64,000 nucleotides of DNA from Topomyia yanbarensis (taxonomy: Eukaryota > Arthropoda > Insecta > Diptera > Culicidae), in the NCBI RefSeq assembly GCF_030247195.1, contig NC_080671.1:189699725-189763724 (forward strand), read 5' to 3'. The stretch's first letter is position 1, and each line of letters starts with the position of its first letter. The position numbers and the translations under genes are program-made. Below are positions 10,146 to 21,467 of this stretch, in pieces. Under the pieces are notes generated by a model, which was not told where the DNA came from, did not search any database, and saw only the letters and a list, made by a program, of their open reading frames with translations.

Positions 10146-11350
10146 TTCGAATGACAGTCATTTATTATTTTCTGACTCTTCCCTACATTCCAGACATTCC
10201 CTGTGACCGCGTTCATCGAAAACTACCCCATACACCGATGCACGGGATCCGATTTAAATGAACACAAATATTCCCATAAATACTTTCACTACTGGGTGAC
10301 ACACGAATCAAGGTTCGGAAGTTCCCCTTAAAGGTTGCAATCGACCTGGACTGTGTGCCAACATTTATTTATAAAATCAAAATTTTCTCACACTCGAACA
10401 GAAACTTCGTTGACGACCCTTGTCGACCGTGTGCTGGTTGATGTTCATTTTGCACGGAGGCAGGCGAATTGCGCAGCACCGGTGGGTGACGAACGCAACG
10501 ATTTTCGATGATCGGATTTGTAAAATCAAATCCAATTAAATTAATTGCCACTGAAGACGTTTGCTGGCCCACCACCCCGAACCGAATGGTCCTAGTCCGG
10601 CGGGCCCAGGTCAGGGTCAGATATGTATGCTCACTGCTATATGGGTGTGGAAGTGATGGTGAAAAATTATCGAATAACACGATTGGAGAAGAAAACTGCA
10701 AATTGGAAAAGCGGTCACATTTGCATGTTTCCTCTGAATGGCCATTTCCTCGATGAGACCGTTTTCGTCCAGTTCCTCCCGGTGGTTATTTAACTTGGCA
10801 TAAAAGAAAAATCCATTAAAAATAAGTCATAAATCAGCGATTGACATTTCCGATGCTTATTAATTTTAGCAGGACAGGGCAGCTATTTTCGAAGGAGACG
10901 AACTAGAGCGGCAAAATGTCATCAGACGATATATTTATCTGTCCAGAGAGAATAGTGAGTTTCAGTGTCTAGTTTTGCAGAATTGGTGATAGCGTAACGC
11001 TTTCTTTCACTCTTGGGTGTTTGTTGCATTGGGCTTACATTAGCGGGTAAAATGTTATTACAGGTCAATAAACTCATAAAAAATTAACATTGTAACCAGA
11101 ATGGCTTTACTTTTTAATCTACGCAAAACAGTCAATTTTCAATGTTAAATTTGCTCTTCGTGTGGCAAAAGAAACAAAAATTCATATAATTAAAATTGAT
11201 ACGAGCACGTTTCATTCTGTTATCTGTCGATCGCTCCAAACATCGACCAGGCGGTTGGAGGACCAAGTTGCATTTACCATTCAACTCAGTTCGTCGAGAT
11301 CGAAAAATGCAATCATGTGTATTAGAGTGAGATAACGAGGTCATTCGTTT
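10146..11350. other. Unassigned sequence
   Basis: More balanced base composition than the neighbourhood, especially 10380-10760, but the overlapping frames on both strands are not recognisable. No RNA gene or repeat end seen. Confidence 0.35.
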
Positions 11351-11352
11351 AG

Positions 11353-11520
11353 CTTTTCTAATATAAAGAAAGGCTATGCAATCACTGTAAAAGTCGACTC
11401 CTCATCCGCGACCGTGTGAGACGAGATTCATATACCATTTGATTCAATTCGTCGAGATCGTAAAATGGTTTCGTTTATGTGGAATAGTGTGTATGTATAT
11501 GTGCGTGTGTTTTTTACTTT
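11353..11520 (-). repeat. MITE-like repeat (family A), 3' end fragment
   Basis: Inverted family A end. Plus-strand wording AAAGAAAGGCTATGCAATCA followed by a diverged GAATCGAATGG-type block and a GT-rich tract, matching the reverse complement of 9030-9157. Confidence 0.6.
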
Positions 11521-11628
11521 TTTTTTGTTGTGGTTGGAGACGAACCACTGCGACCAGTATTTAGATCTATTGTGGTGTTTTATACTTAGTGGTAAAGCTT
11601 TTATAGCGACCCAGCACACGTTCAGTAT

Positions 11629-12135
11629 TTAGACCATTCTACCGATTTCGTACATCGTGTGCCAGAGTGTGGGACTCTGAACAGAAAAAATATCTCTGAA
11701 CCCTACTCCTCTAACCTCCACTAAGAGTCCGAAACATGCCTGATCTCCCCGGATTCCATATAGAATGATTATGACATTGCTGTGCTCACGTTCTTTGCTT
11801 GATTCAAGATCTAGCTTATCACGGCGGAGAGTTCCCGACGAAAGAATGTCTCCCAAAACCGTTGACGGACGCGTTATTCTTGCTTCGATGCTATCTGCAG
11901 AAGGCCGAGGTCTGTCTAGCGACTCCGAGTGGAGAATTACGTCCAGTTCCCTGGGGCCCAATGATTCAATCCGATGAATCATTATGGACCCCTCGGAATA
12001 GTGGATCTTGTTTACTCCGACGAAGAATACCCCGGCAGTAGAAGATCTTCCAAAATCGATATTATTCGGGCAGAGGTCGGTCCTGTAATTCTGGGTGGAG
12101 GGTAGCTTCCAGTTTACAGGCGCCCCAACGACCAT
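11629..12135 (-). CDS. Open frame over degenerate tandem repeats
   Basis: A 168-codon frame at the 3' end of the R1-like element, lying over the diverged tandem tract. It has no recognised domain. The long open run probably reflects the repeat composition rather than a translated protein. Listed because it is one of the longest frames here. Confidence 0.15.
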   Translation of the reverse strand: MVVGAPVNWKLPSTQNYRTDLCPNNIDFGRSSTAGVFFVGVNKIHYSEGSIMIHRIESLGPRELDVILHSESLDRPRPSADSIEARITRPSTVLGDILSSGTLRRDKLDLESSKEREHSNVIIILYGIRGDQACFGLLVEVRGVGFRDIFSVQSPTLWHTMYEIGRMV

Positions 12136-12480
12136 TTGCCGGTGCTACTTCACGATCTACTCGAACTAGTCTCCGACGGTGGGCGTAGCCTACTCCGACG
12201 GACAAATTTCCCGACGTCGAAAGTTCTCTCGAAATCGTTATCTCGATGCCGGTCGGCCAGGTACCGAAATCGATTCCGGGTGGAGGATGACTTCCAGTTA
12301 TCAGGTGCCTCAAAGACCTATCGTTGGCGATACGTGCGCTCAGTCTATTCTCCGTCAGTATATCTGGCCTATTCCGATCGAACTCCCTTGTCTCCTTTAT
12401 CTCTCTTCAGCAGACGACTGAGTTGTCGAGGGTCAAGGTCGGTCCGGTGATTCCGGTTGAATTGTGACTTGTGGTTCATC
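11820..12480. repeat. Diverged tandem repeat, unit about 180 bp
   Basis: At least three diverged units. Matching landmarks: ACTCCGACG at 12016 and 12192, TTCTGGGTGGAGG at 12087 against TTCCGGGTGGAGG at 12275, and CTTCCAGTTTACAGG against CTTCCAGTTATCAGG about 185 bp later. A weaker unit precedes and another follows. Confidence 0.6.
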
Positions 12481-12639
12481 GGTACCTCGACGACCCGAGC
12501 CCCTGTACTGCTACGCTGCTGGTCGTTGCTGCTCTTGCCATCTTCGTTGCAACGCTCACACGATTCGCCGCATCCCATTATTCTTCATTGGCTCGCATAC
12601 TTTGAAGAATCTTTTTCATGTTCACGTCCTTACCGACCA

Positions 12640-15130
12640 AGAATTTCGCTCGTATTCGTACTCCAGAACAGCGGATCCATCAACCGTTTACAGCGTTATT
12701 CCACTGATATTGCCACTTGCATAAGTTTCAGTTCGGACACATTTACGGATTTCTCTCGTTCCTCGATCCCTTCTTCGAATAAATGGTGTATGATGGTAAT
12801 CGTTTCAGCTATTATGTAGGCTACCTCTGACGAGATAGTTCGATACGCACTAGACAACTGCATGACCATCAGCCTGAACGAGCAGTGCATTTGAGATCTG
12901 TTCCTCATCGCCTACAGTGCCGCTACCCTTGCAGGTCCTGCATATCTAAGCACCGATGTGGAGACACTCGCCAGTAGCCGCTTTTTACTGCTGCCGATCA
13001 CCGAATTGCTGGACATGATCCGAGCGCAGGAATCACTTTTACGGCCCTCCGCATGCGTCGTAGATGTGGCTGTCATTACTATCATTACTCCCAGTTTGTT
13101 TTACTTCCCGCTTTGAGTCGATGATACACTCTCGGACCGAAATGCTCGCCGACTACACTGCCTTTCTTTGCTAATCAAAACCATCTCGGTTTTGTAGCGA
13201 GGTAACACCAGCTTCTTCTCGTGCATCCAGTCTTCCACAGCACCGCACCACGTCGTCCGCAAAACCAACAACCTTCACATGCAGAGCAAAGAGTTGAACC
13301 GAGTATAGAACTCCCTGTGGAACGTCCGCTGTTACGGTTAAACTTCTTTCCCCGGTGTCAGTTTCATAGATCAGTTGCCGGTTCTGAAAGTATAATCCTA
13401 TATAGGTGCTCGGAAACTCTTAGTCTGTGCAGCGAATCGGGGATTGCAGCTCAACTCTAGCTGATCCACTCCGCAGTAACGGCTTCCTCATGTCTTTTAC
13501 TTCTACGCAGCCTCCATAGTTTCCACCACCATTCGTATGGCGTCCACAACGCATCTACATATCCGGAAGCAAAACTGCATATTGGATTCTCTCCCTCCGT
13601 GTATGTTGTATGCTTGTTAAGTAGTGCTCTGGTACTGCTGATCCTATTATTGCCATGGCAACTCGTTGCTCTACGGATTTGAATTGGCGTTGCGGTGAAG
13701 CTCCTGTAGGCAGGCTATCTTACTGAGTATGATTTCCTCGTTTAGTGCGGCCTTCCCGCCAGAGCTGCAAATTTTCACCAGATTGTTTTGAACTTGAAGG
13801 AAGAACAAATCTCAAATCATGCCTTACTATGTTCAATTCGCAGTTATTCGTTTACATCATTCATTCAAACAGCCGAGCTGTTCAATCATTTTCCATTCAT
13901 TTTCGATTTCATATACCTTGTGTATATCTCTGTACTGGGACATTGACTAGGTTTTTCAAGCAAAACTACTCTGAACATACTTCTTGCTGTTCATGTAAGC
14001 TTGAAAACGCAAAATATGTCAACATTTAACCTAAACTGGCCTCTACAGAGCAGATGACAACTTTGGTTGGTGAATGAAAAAGCATCAATTTGAAATGAAT
14101 ACGTACGCTTCGGTTATGAAAATCCCGCCAACTTGAAAGTGAATGATTAAGGGAGGCTTTGAATTTGAATCATGGTTGGGTTTGATTGAGCTGAAAGTTG
14201 GCATTTGAAAATGAAAATTTGCACCACTGAGTTCTGTTAGGTTTCTATCAGACTGGAGTCGAGTAAAATGCCAGAATAATTCTGAAGGGATCTGTAACAA
14301 AACCATCGCAATGTTGTGGAAGTTCCCGCCTTATACGCTGGTCTTAGAGCTGCTGTTTCAGCGACGTTGTGATCTCTCTGCATACGAGCTCAGTGGTACC
14401 ATGCACGTAGGTCAGCAATCGCCGAGCTTCACCAGAAGGCTGGGCGGTGACTATACCTTGGTTTACCCTCTCTTGGCATGGTTGCATCGCACGCTCTTGC
14501 TAATGCCGATATCACTTCATCTGTACTGAAATACAGGTACACAAGCCTCAACGCTTCAACGAAGATTCTCTTGTCGAGCATCGTTGTTTTCCACCTCCGC
14601 TTGTTTGACTGTCTCACACGTGATTCCGACTATCTTTGGCTTCCAATATTGTACCGGATCGCTTGGTGATCGCTGGGACACGCCCCGAATACTCTCTAAT
14701 TTAAACTTCCTGTCAGCGCGGGGATGCGGAAGTCGATGTCAATAACTGGTTTCCGATACTCTCTGCGGTAGGTCCGGAATGAACCATCGTTGCCAACATC
14801 TACGTTCCACTTTACAAAGGCCTGCCCAAGCGTTGAAATCGCCGACTATGACGACTCGTCTCCGATCGATAAGCTCTTCTATCAGCTTATCGAGTATTTC
14901 TATGAATCGATTGCTCGTTCAACGGATTCATTTTGGCGATAACAAAGTGCGATAAACTAGTTCCTGGATATCTTTCCCTCGTCCAAATCTCCACTGATTT
15001 TGCATCATCTGATATCCATTTGCGTTATCTTCACTGTGGCTTCGTTGAAGAGGTCTGTTTAAGTCTCGGTTTTTAGTGCTTGCTTGCTGCTTCGACTGGA
15101 AGCCTAACCGAAACCGTGTGTATGCCAAAA
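12640..15130 (-). pseudogene. R1-clade ORF2 remnant (endonuclease-RT)
   Basis: Fragmented ORF2 of a site-seeking or relaxed R1-type retrotransposon. On the minus strand VIVGDFNAW (about 14824-14854) is the endonuclease core, GFADDVV (13246-13266) is the RT catalytic box, and RLMVMQLSSAYRTISSE (about 12780-12870) is a stretch typical of the R1 thumb/C-terminal region. The pieces lie in different frames with many stops, so no functional enzyme can be made. A second fragment carrying neighbouring R1 wording is at 45660-46250. Confidence 0.75.
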
Positions 15131-15524
15131 GGTCCCTTCCTCATTCAGATCATCATCTGCACTTCTTCAACCTCGCACTCTTTCAGAACTTCTCTTAACT
15201 CGTCTTCCGAGGATTCTTCATCCAGGTCCTTAGCTTTGACTATAAGTGCTTAACATTTGTTACGTCCCTTCAGGAACTTTCGCTTTTTGGACCTATACTT
15301 GTTGTTCACCTTACGTCTTGTACTGTCGACGACTTTCCATTGAGTATTTAACCCCCTGCTTCGTTCGGTACGCGTACCACGATTCCTGGAGGGTCCTCGT
15401 GTTTTGTTGTGCGTCCTGGTCTCGCATTACCTGGTGAAGCTATTGGTCTCTTAGGCATAGAGAGGGACATGGTTTTAAGTTCAGCTTCGGTTCAGTTTAA
15501 TCTAAGCTCCTTGAGGGACATCAC

Positions 15525-16940
15525 GCAGGATTGGGGGTTTGCTCAGAAACACAAATTATGTTTTCGTTTTTATGTAGCTAGCGTCAATCCGACACTAGCT
15601 TAGTCCTGTAACTAAGTTAGTGCCGGATTCTGATGAGATGAAGTGGAAACGCATATTCCATTACCGTAAACCGGGGTGACTTTGATCATGAGGGTGACTT
15701 TGATCACTCGAAACTTTTTTCGTAGATCGCTTATTAAACCAAAATAGTCTACCGAATCCTTTTAATTTGAAATGATTTTTACTGTAAACTTATAAAATAC
15801 TGATTTACTTTTTGAGTATATTGTTCGATTTTTGGGTTCAAAAACTACAAAGCACCGAAATGTGCCTTTCCCTTATTTTTACGAAGCTTCGTAAAGTGTC
15901 TATTTTTTATAAAACAAATAAATCTCAGATTTGAGCAAGAGTAATAAGTTACAAGCGAGTTTTAATTTTCCTTTAGATTGGGATGTGCCAAATTTAGTTT
16001 CAAGAGTTTGGTTATTTTTAATACATTTTTTGTGAACTAGTTGGCAATTATTTCAAATTATTTTAAGCTAAAATTCGCAACATTTTTTCATTGTTCAATA
16101 TTCCAACGCGTTAAAATGGATGAAACTTTTTGTACATTGATAATGTACTGAAATAAAACCATTTTAGCAGTTTTAAAGGTTTTCAGAATATTTCATTCTA
16201 GTTGCACACAAATTATACGAATTTTGGTTACTCGAATTTTACAGTACATTAAAATACTTTTTATAATACCAATTAATATCTATTTAACAATGATTATCTT
16301 TCCAGAATTTGTTTAAACAAACATTTGAATGAAAAACGTTGACATCAACAACTTCATGTGGGTGAACAGGCAGGTTATCAAAGTCACCCCGTAATACGAA
16401 AACGGACTTCAGCTTGAAATTATTTTTGGAAAGAAAAGCGGACAATTTTAGGTAAAACCATCCAGTCTTGTTCTTCATACATCAGTACATAATTTAAAAA
16501 TATTAAACTTGAAAAAAATGTGTTGCGTCTAAAAATATGTGAATATTACTTCGAAAAGTGATCAATGTCACCCCGGTTTACGGTACTAATTTAGTTATAG
16601 GTTTTGTGCTCTTCACGCACAAAAAAAAAATTTCTCCTCGATGGAGAACAAATAGTTTTTACCAAAAGTGTTTACTCCATTAAGAAGAAATGTACCATAG
16701 TGCATATTGCATTGGCTTGAGAAGCCAAGACAAATTTCTATTTCATTAATTCTCATCAGCTTGGTCAGAACTTCTTTTGTGGCAGGATACCACGCGGAGA
16801 TAGGGGTTTGCCCAGAAATACAAATAGTCAGCTAGCGTCAATCCGGCGCTAGCTAAGTCATGTCACTAAGTTTGTGTCGGATTCTGATCAGACAAAGTCA
16901 AAACGCAAATTCCATAACTAATTTAGTTATGAGTTTTATG
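15525..16940 (+). repeat. Direct duplication of about 350 bp, one copy interrupted
   Basis: 15525-15663 joined to 16584-16640 matches 16800-16985: GGGTTTGC(T/C)CAGAAA, TAGCGTCAATCCG, TCGGATTCTGAT, ACGCA(T/A)ATTCCAT, TAATTTAGTTAT, CTCTTCACGC in the same order. Without the inserted MITE the spacing is about 350 bp. Confidence 0.75.
15664..16583. mobile_element. TA-flanked MITE, 920 bp
   Basis: Terminal inverted repeats start CCGTAAACCGGGGTGAC and end GTCACCCCGGTTTACGG, flanked by TA at 15662-15663 and 16584-16585. The empty site is seen in the duplicate copy near 16914 (TTCCATAACTAATTT). TA duplication suggests the Tc1/mariner superfamily. The left end has an internal partial repeat of GGGTGACTTTGATCA. 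No transposase. Confidence 0.85.
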
Positions 16941-17180
16941 CTCTTCACGCGCAAAGATGTTTTAAACAATTTTTTTCCTAATGAAGAAAACTAGCTTTTA
17001 ACCAAAAATTTTCACCACCAAGGCGAAATATGGCACACGGTTTCCGTTCGCAGGGGTTTGTCTTTCGCCTCGTAAGTTTCCCTAAATTTTTAGTGCTGCC
17101 GTCGTTTGCCTTATATCCAAGGACATCTTGGCCACCGACAACTCCTTTTCGATTAACTTCGCTTTCTGCTATAGGCTTCT

Positions 17181-17537
17181 CTATTCCTTGACGGCCGATC
17201 TAAGGTTTCCTTGCATCTTCAGAACAGTAATCATTTTGTCGACAAAGTTGTGTAGTGTGTCCACCAGTTTTGTAGTTACTATTACACTCGGCAAGTGTGT
17301 GGTTTTTTCAAGCAGGCACTGCCCTCCTGCTTTTGCTGCTTCTTTTTGACCTGCGGTTGCGGCTGCTGCTGTTGTTGAAGCTGCTCCTGATCTTGGAGTT
17401 GTGGCTACTGTTTCTTCTGGTCCTGCTGTTGTTGCAATAGTTGGCTTTGGTGACCTCGATAAAACACTTTTGGTGAAGAGATTTGCGGCGCCTACTCCAT
17501 ATGTGTGTGTTTCTTTATCTATCTTATTGGGTTCCAA
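17181..17537 (-). CDS. ORF1-like Ala/Thr-rich frame
   Basis: A 118-codon frame with a low-complexity central part rich in Ala, Thr, Gly and Pro (AASTTAAAATAGQ) and a charged, helix-forming end. It resembles the disordered N-terminal part of R1-type ORF1 proteins, which bind element RNA. A helical continuation (KLIEKELSVAKM) lies after one or two stops at about 17100-17170. No zinc knuckles seen. Function by position and composition only. Confidence 0.35.
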   Translation of the reverse strand: MEPNKIDKETHTYGVGAANLFTKSVLSRSPKPTIATTAGPEETVATTPRSGAASTTAAAATAGQKEAAKAGGQCLLEKTTHLPSVIVTTKLVDTLHNFVDKMITVLKMQGNLRSAVKE

Positions 17538-17540
17538 CTC

Positions 17541-18068
17541 CGGGCCGCTATCTTCACTCGTTGTACGTAGTCGCTTTTGGGGATCCCATGGTTATCTATG
17601 CAAACAGAGGGGCCTTGCTAGAGTTTACACTATTCGTCATGGGGTGTAGTGTTTAGAGCCGGATCGGGAATGGTCCATCCGAACCAAGTACCGCCCAACG
17701 TACTCAGAGATCTGCCAAGGTTTTAATGAAACGTAGGCAGCCGCGCTGTTAGTCCACTCGCATTTCAAGTCGGTGTCATCCTTCCTTACACAAGGAGCAG
17801 AACAGCACGCTTGTCAGCTTAAAGACGCTGTCCAATTCGTGTTCTGTCCATTGATGTTCGCCATGATTGATGTGGCGGTTGGCATTCCGGTTGAGCTACG
17901 GTGCTTTTATTGCTAAGATCTGTGATTACTAAAACCATAGATTATCTTGAAATCACGTTTTTCCAAAAACGCTTTTGCGGTGATTACGATTTTTCCATTT
18001 TTTTGTCAAAATTTTCATATCCATGTTATCAGATGTTAAAAAAAATTCCGGTGTATATAGTAAAAAAA
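17541..18068. other. Unassigned sequence
   Basis: Probably includes the 5' UTR of the minus-strand R1-like element near 17541-17900. Nothing else recognised. Confidence 0.35.
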
Positions 18069-19487
18069 CTGTTTTAATCCACCTAGCGGTGCAATTGTGC
18101 CTTTCTCAAACATGAACAAGAGAATTTTTACGATGTTTATATTCATTATAAGCTTCCAAATGTATATATTACATTTTTATTATACAGGACATGACAACTA
18201 TATACAAGAATAGAAATCATTATTCGAGTTCTGAAACTTTGTAAAAGAAAAAACAACCACATTAATATTAAATTGAAAAAAAGGTGCGAAATCGGCAAAG
18301 TCCCAAAAAGTCGATTTTTATAAAAAAAAAATTTCGAGATAACATAAAATCTCGACGTTTCATGCATTTTAAAGATGTTTGGCATCAAAAATACGAATTC
18401 GATTTCTGAAATTTCACGGGGTCCCCCCTTTGAAAAAAAAATTGAGTTCCGGCTTATATGGGAATTTCATATGTGACCGGACGATTTAGTCTATATTTCC
18501 GGACCCATATAAGCGATCCGTACGAAATTTTATAGACATCTACGGGGATATTATAGCTATCATTTGGGACTAAGTTTGTGAAAATCGGCCCAACCATTTT
18601 CGGGAAACTGATGTGAGTTCGTAAATTTTGAAAGATGGCCGCTCTTCCCGGGCACTTCCGGAACCGTCTATGGTGGTCAATGTAGTCAACGAAAGTTTGG
18701 TTGGCCGTCGGTGACCTAGAACAGCAAATTTAAGTTGTTTGAGAGACATTTTAGCGAAATTTTTACCTTTTATGCTTTCATCGGAGTATCGGTTTAAATC
18801 ACAATTTGCTATGTGATCGCACGCCACAACCTGTAACTCCGGAAACGGAAGTCGGATCGGGATGAAATTAAATAGCCATTTACGGGGACGCAATACCTTT
18901 CATTTGAGGCCAAGTTTAGTCGAATCGGTCTAGCCATCTCCGAGAAACCGATGTGACTGTTATTCTGAATTTATATATTTCCGCCGGAGCTTCCGGAACC
19001 GATGATGGTGGCCAATGTGGCCAAATAGACTTTGAATGGATGTTAGTGACCTAATACTACAAATCGAAGCAGTTGTGGTCATATTTTGGAAAAATTTTCA
19101 CCTTTATACATTCATAGCAGAATTTATTAAAATCGGCATTTTCTGCGTGTTTGTACTCATCACCCTGTAATTCCGGAACCGGAAGTCGGATCCATTAGAA
19201 ATTCAATAGCAGCCTATGGGAATGTTGCACCTTTCATTTGAGACTAAGTTTGTCAAAATCGGTTCAGCCATCTCTGAGAAAAATGAGTGACATTTTTGGT
19301 CACATACACACACACATACGCACATACACACCCATACATACATACACACATACATACATACACACACAGACATTTGCCGAACTCGACGAACTGAATCGAA
19401 TGGTATATGTCACTCGGCCCTCCGGGCCTCCGTTAAAAAGTCGGTTCTCAGAGCAATTGCAATACCTTTCTATTGAGAAAGGCAAAA
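18069..19487 (+). repeat. MITE-like repeat (family A), long form, 1.42 kb
   Basis: Best complete copy of the family. Left end CTGTTTTAATCCACCTAGCG then GTGCCTTTCTC; right end AATACCTTTCTATTGAGAAA then GGCAAAA. Inside are three diverged units of about 330 bp, each with a CCGGA-type landmark near 18505, 18838 and 19172, an ACTAAGTTTG landmark, and a TC(T/C)GAGAAA-type landmark. A CA microsatellite spans about 19302-19366. No coding sequence. Confidence 0.85.
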
Positions 19488-19940
19488 CGTAAAATTTAGG
19501 ACAACAAAATGACTTTCACTATTCTTAATTGATTTTAACTAATTAGGGTTTATTTTTATTGCTTATTAGCTTGCTTTAAACTCCTTTGAAAATATAATTA
19601 TTACTTTATCCTGCGGCGAAACCCTCATTTTTCATAAAAATAGAGTAAAAATCAAAAATAAGTTTAACAAACTCGCAAATAACGTTAGAACCATTAGTAG
19701 CCCTCAAACGAAATGACGGGACGATCGAGAGCAAATTAATCTATCTTTAATTTTGCATCAATTTTTTATATCGGTAGGCTATAACGTAAGTCTTATTTTA
19801 AAAGTTAAAACTCATTTCATTACTGTAATTCGAAAACTGGCCAACCGTAATTTTTTTGAATTCCTCTTCTGGATTTGGATTAAATATCGAAGGTCGAAGC
19901 TCAGTTTTTTGGAAACAACTGATTTAAAATAAAAAAAAAA
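19488..19940. other. Unassigned AT-rich sequence
   Basis: No gene, RNA or repeat end recognised. Confidence 0.4.
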
Positions 19941-20464
19941 CCCGTTTTAATCCACCTAGTGGTGCAATTGTACCTTTCTCATTTATCCAAACTACGATTC
20001 CATGGCTAGTTATGTTTAATATAATGGTGGAAAAGTCTGTTACACATTCAGTGCGGTTTACACATACGTACAATGAATCGACAGCTATGAACTCGAGTTG
20101 CTATGTGTCGACGATAAAACACTTGAAACCAGCGGAGGATCCAGGAGGAGGGTTCGGGGGCTTGGACCCCGCCAAAAAATTTCAACTTGTTAAGAAATTT
20201 TAAATTAGTTTCTCAACTCAAAATCATTTTAAACCAGATTTTTCCCCGGTTATTCAGACCCACTAGGAAAATTTATTCTGGAGGAACCAGACAATTTTAT
20301 TCGGGTAGGGGGTACACGATGAGGTAAGGGTGGTTTAGGGAAGGGTAGTGAGTGCCCCTGTTAAAATACAGAAAACCTATGCAAGTCAAAAAAAAAAATA
20401 ATTTTAATTAAGTTGACGATGTTCAGAGTGATTGCATAACCTTTCTATAGGAAAAAGGAAAAAA
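19941..20464 (+). repeat. MITE-like repeat (family A), short form
   Basis: Left end CCGTTTTAATCCACCTAGTG; right end GCATAACCTTTCTATAGGAA. Colinear with 8050-8665, including the tract near GCCCCTGTTAAAATACAGAA. Followed directly by a second family A unit, as at 8666. Confidence 0.75.
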
Positions 20465-20465
20465 T

Positions 20466-21467
20466 GTGAATTTTCTGTGTGTCTGCACTCTTAAACCCGT
20501 AACTCCGGGACGCCTGTTATGCCGCATTACGGAAGCCCTCGAGCGCTCTGACGCAGTCGTGCTACCAGCCAGCGACCAGCTTATTCGTCCCGGCCCTGCG
20601 TTCGGAGGTCGTGAGGGGGTCTTCCCAACTCCCTTCTCAGGCGAGTATTTTGCTTTGAATGACGATCCGCTTCCTGAAAACCTTCTGATTTCTAGCATGC
20701 CCTCTGGTACAACTCGTTCGAACAATCTGCCGTTGTTTGAACGAAGCATTATTTCGCCGCCATCGCCAAGACTGCACAAACAAATTCACGCTGCGCTACC
20801 ATCACCGGGACGACTGTTATTCCGCACTACGGAAGCCCCCGAGCACTGCGACGCAGTCGTGCTACCAGCCAGCGACCAGCTTAGTCGTCCCGGCCCTGCG
20901 TTCGGAGGTCGTGAGGGGGTCTTCCCAACTCCCTTCTCAGGCGAGTATTTTGCTTTGAATGACGATCCGCTTCCTGAAAACCTTCTGATTTCTAGCATGC
21001 CCTCTGGTACAACTCGTTCGAGCAATCTGCCGTTGTTTGAACGAAGCATTATTTCGCCGCCATCGCCAAGACTGCACAAACAAATTCACGCTGCGCTACC
21101 ATCACCGGGACGACTGTTATTCCGCACTACGGAAGCCCCCGAGCACTGCGACGCAGTCGTGCTACCAGCCAGCGACCAGCTTAGTCGTCCCGGCCCTGCG
21201 TTCGGAGGTCGTGAGGGGGTCTTCCCAACTCCCTTCTCAGGCGAGTATTTTGCTTTAAATGACGATCCGCTTCCTGAAAACCTTTTGGTTTCTAGCATGC
21301 CATCGGGTACATTACGTCCCTTCAGCATGTCGGCACGATTGCCACGTGCCGCTGACGATTTACGGCTATACTACCAAAACGTCAGAGGGCTAAGGACGAA
21401 AATCGAGGACTTGTACTTGGCTGCTCTTGACGGCGACTACTATATTTATGTTCTGACGGAAACTTGA
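20466..21467 (+). pseudogene. Open frame through tandem units into endonuclease domain
   Basis: 333 codons. About residues 14-285 are three copies of a roughly 100-residue unit with PAFGGREGVFPTPFSGEY as its core. From about 287 the endonuclease starts (RLYYQNVRGLRTK, later LTET). The frame ends at TGA 21465-21467 exactly where the family normally has Trp (ET-W-LDD), so this is a TGG to TGA nonsense change and the same frame continues to 21728. Translation of the repeated part may not be biological; it may be 5' UTR. Confidence 0.6.
20506..21312 (+). repeat. Tandem 300-bp units at retrotransposon 5' end
   Basis: Units 20506-20805, 20806-21105 and 21106 to about 21312 have an exact 300-bp period. 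Units 2 and 3 are nearly identical until the third breaks off; unit 1 differs at roughly ten positions. Each is a multiple of three, so the frame stays open across all of them. This looks like the 5' monomer arrays known in some LINEs (for example mouse L1), where monomers carry promoter activity. Confidence 0.9.

Larger units (their letters stand above)
11630..17540 (-). mobile_element. Decayed R1-clade non-LTR retrotransposon
   Basis: Read on the minus strand it shows, in order: an ORF1-like Ala/Thr-rich frame (17181-17537), an inserted MITE with duplicated flanks (15525-16940), an ORF1/leader fragment near 15130-15450, endonuclease wording GDFNAW near 14840, RT active site GFADDVV near 13256, the R1 C-terminal signature SSAYRTISSE near 12790, and a 3' tract of diverged tandem units (11820-12480). 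Stops and frameshifts are everywhere. R1-clade assignment is from these signatures. Whether ORF1 at 17181 belongs to the same insertion is inference. Confidence 0.65.

Noticed and set aside
10369..10756. Overlapping frames on both strands as a gene
   Set aside because: Both are open only because stops are locally rare; neither shows a known motif.
20423..21328. Three minus-strand frames over the 300-bp units
   Set aside because: They mirror the plus-strand repeat frame; plus-strand continuity into the endonuclease domain decides the strand.
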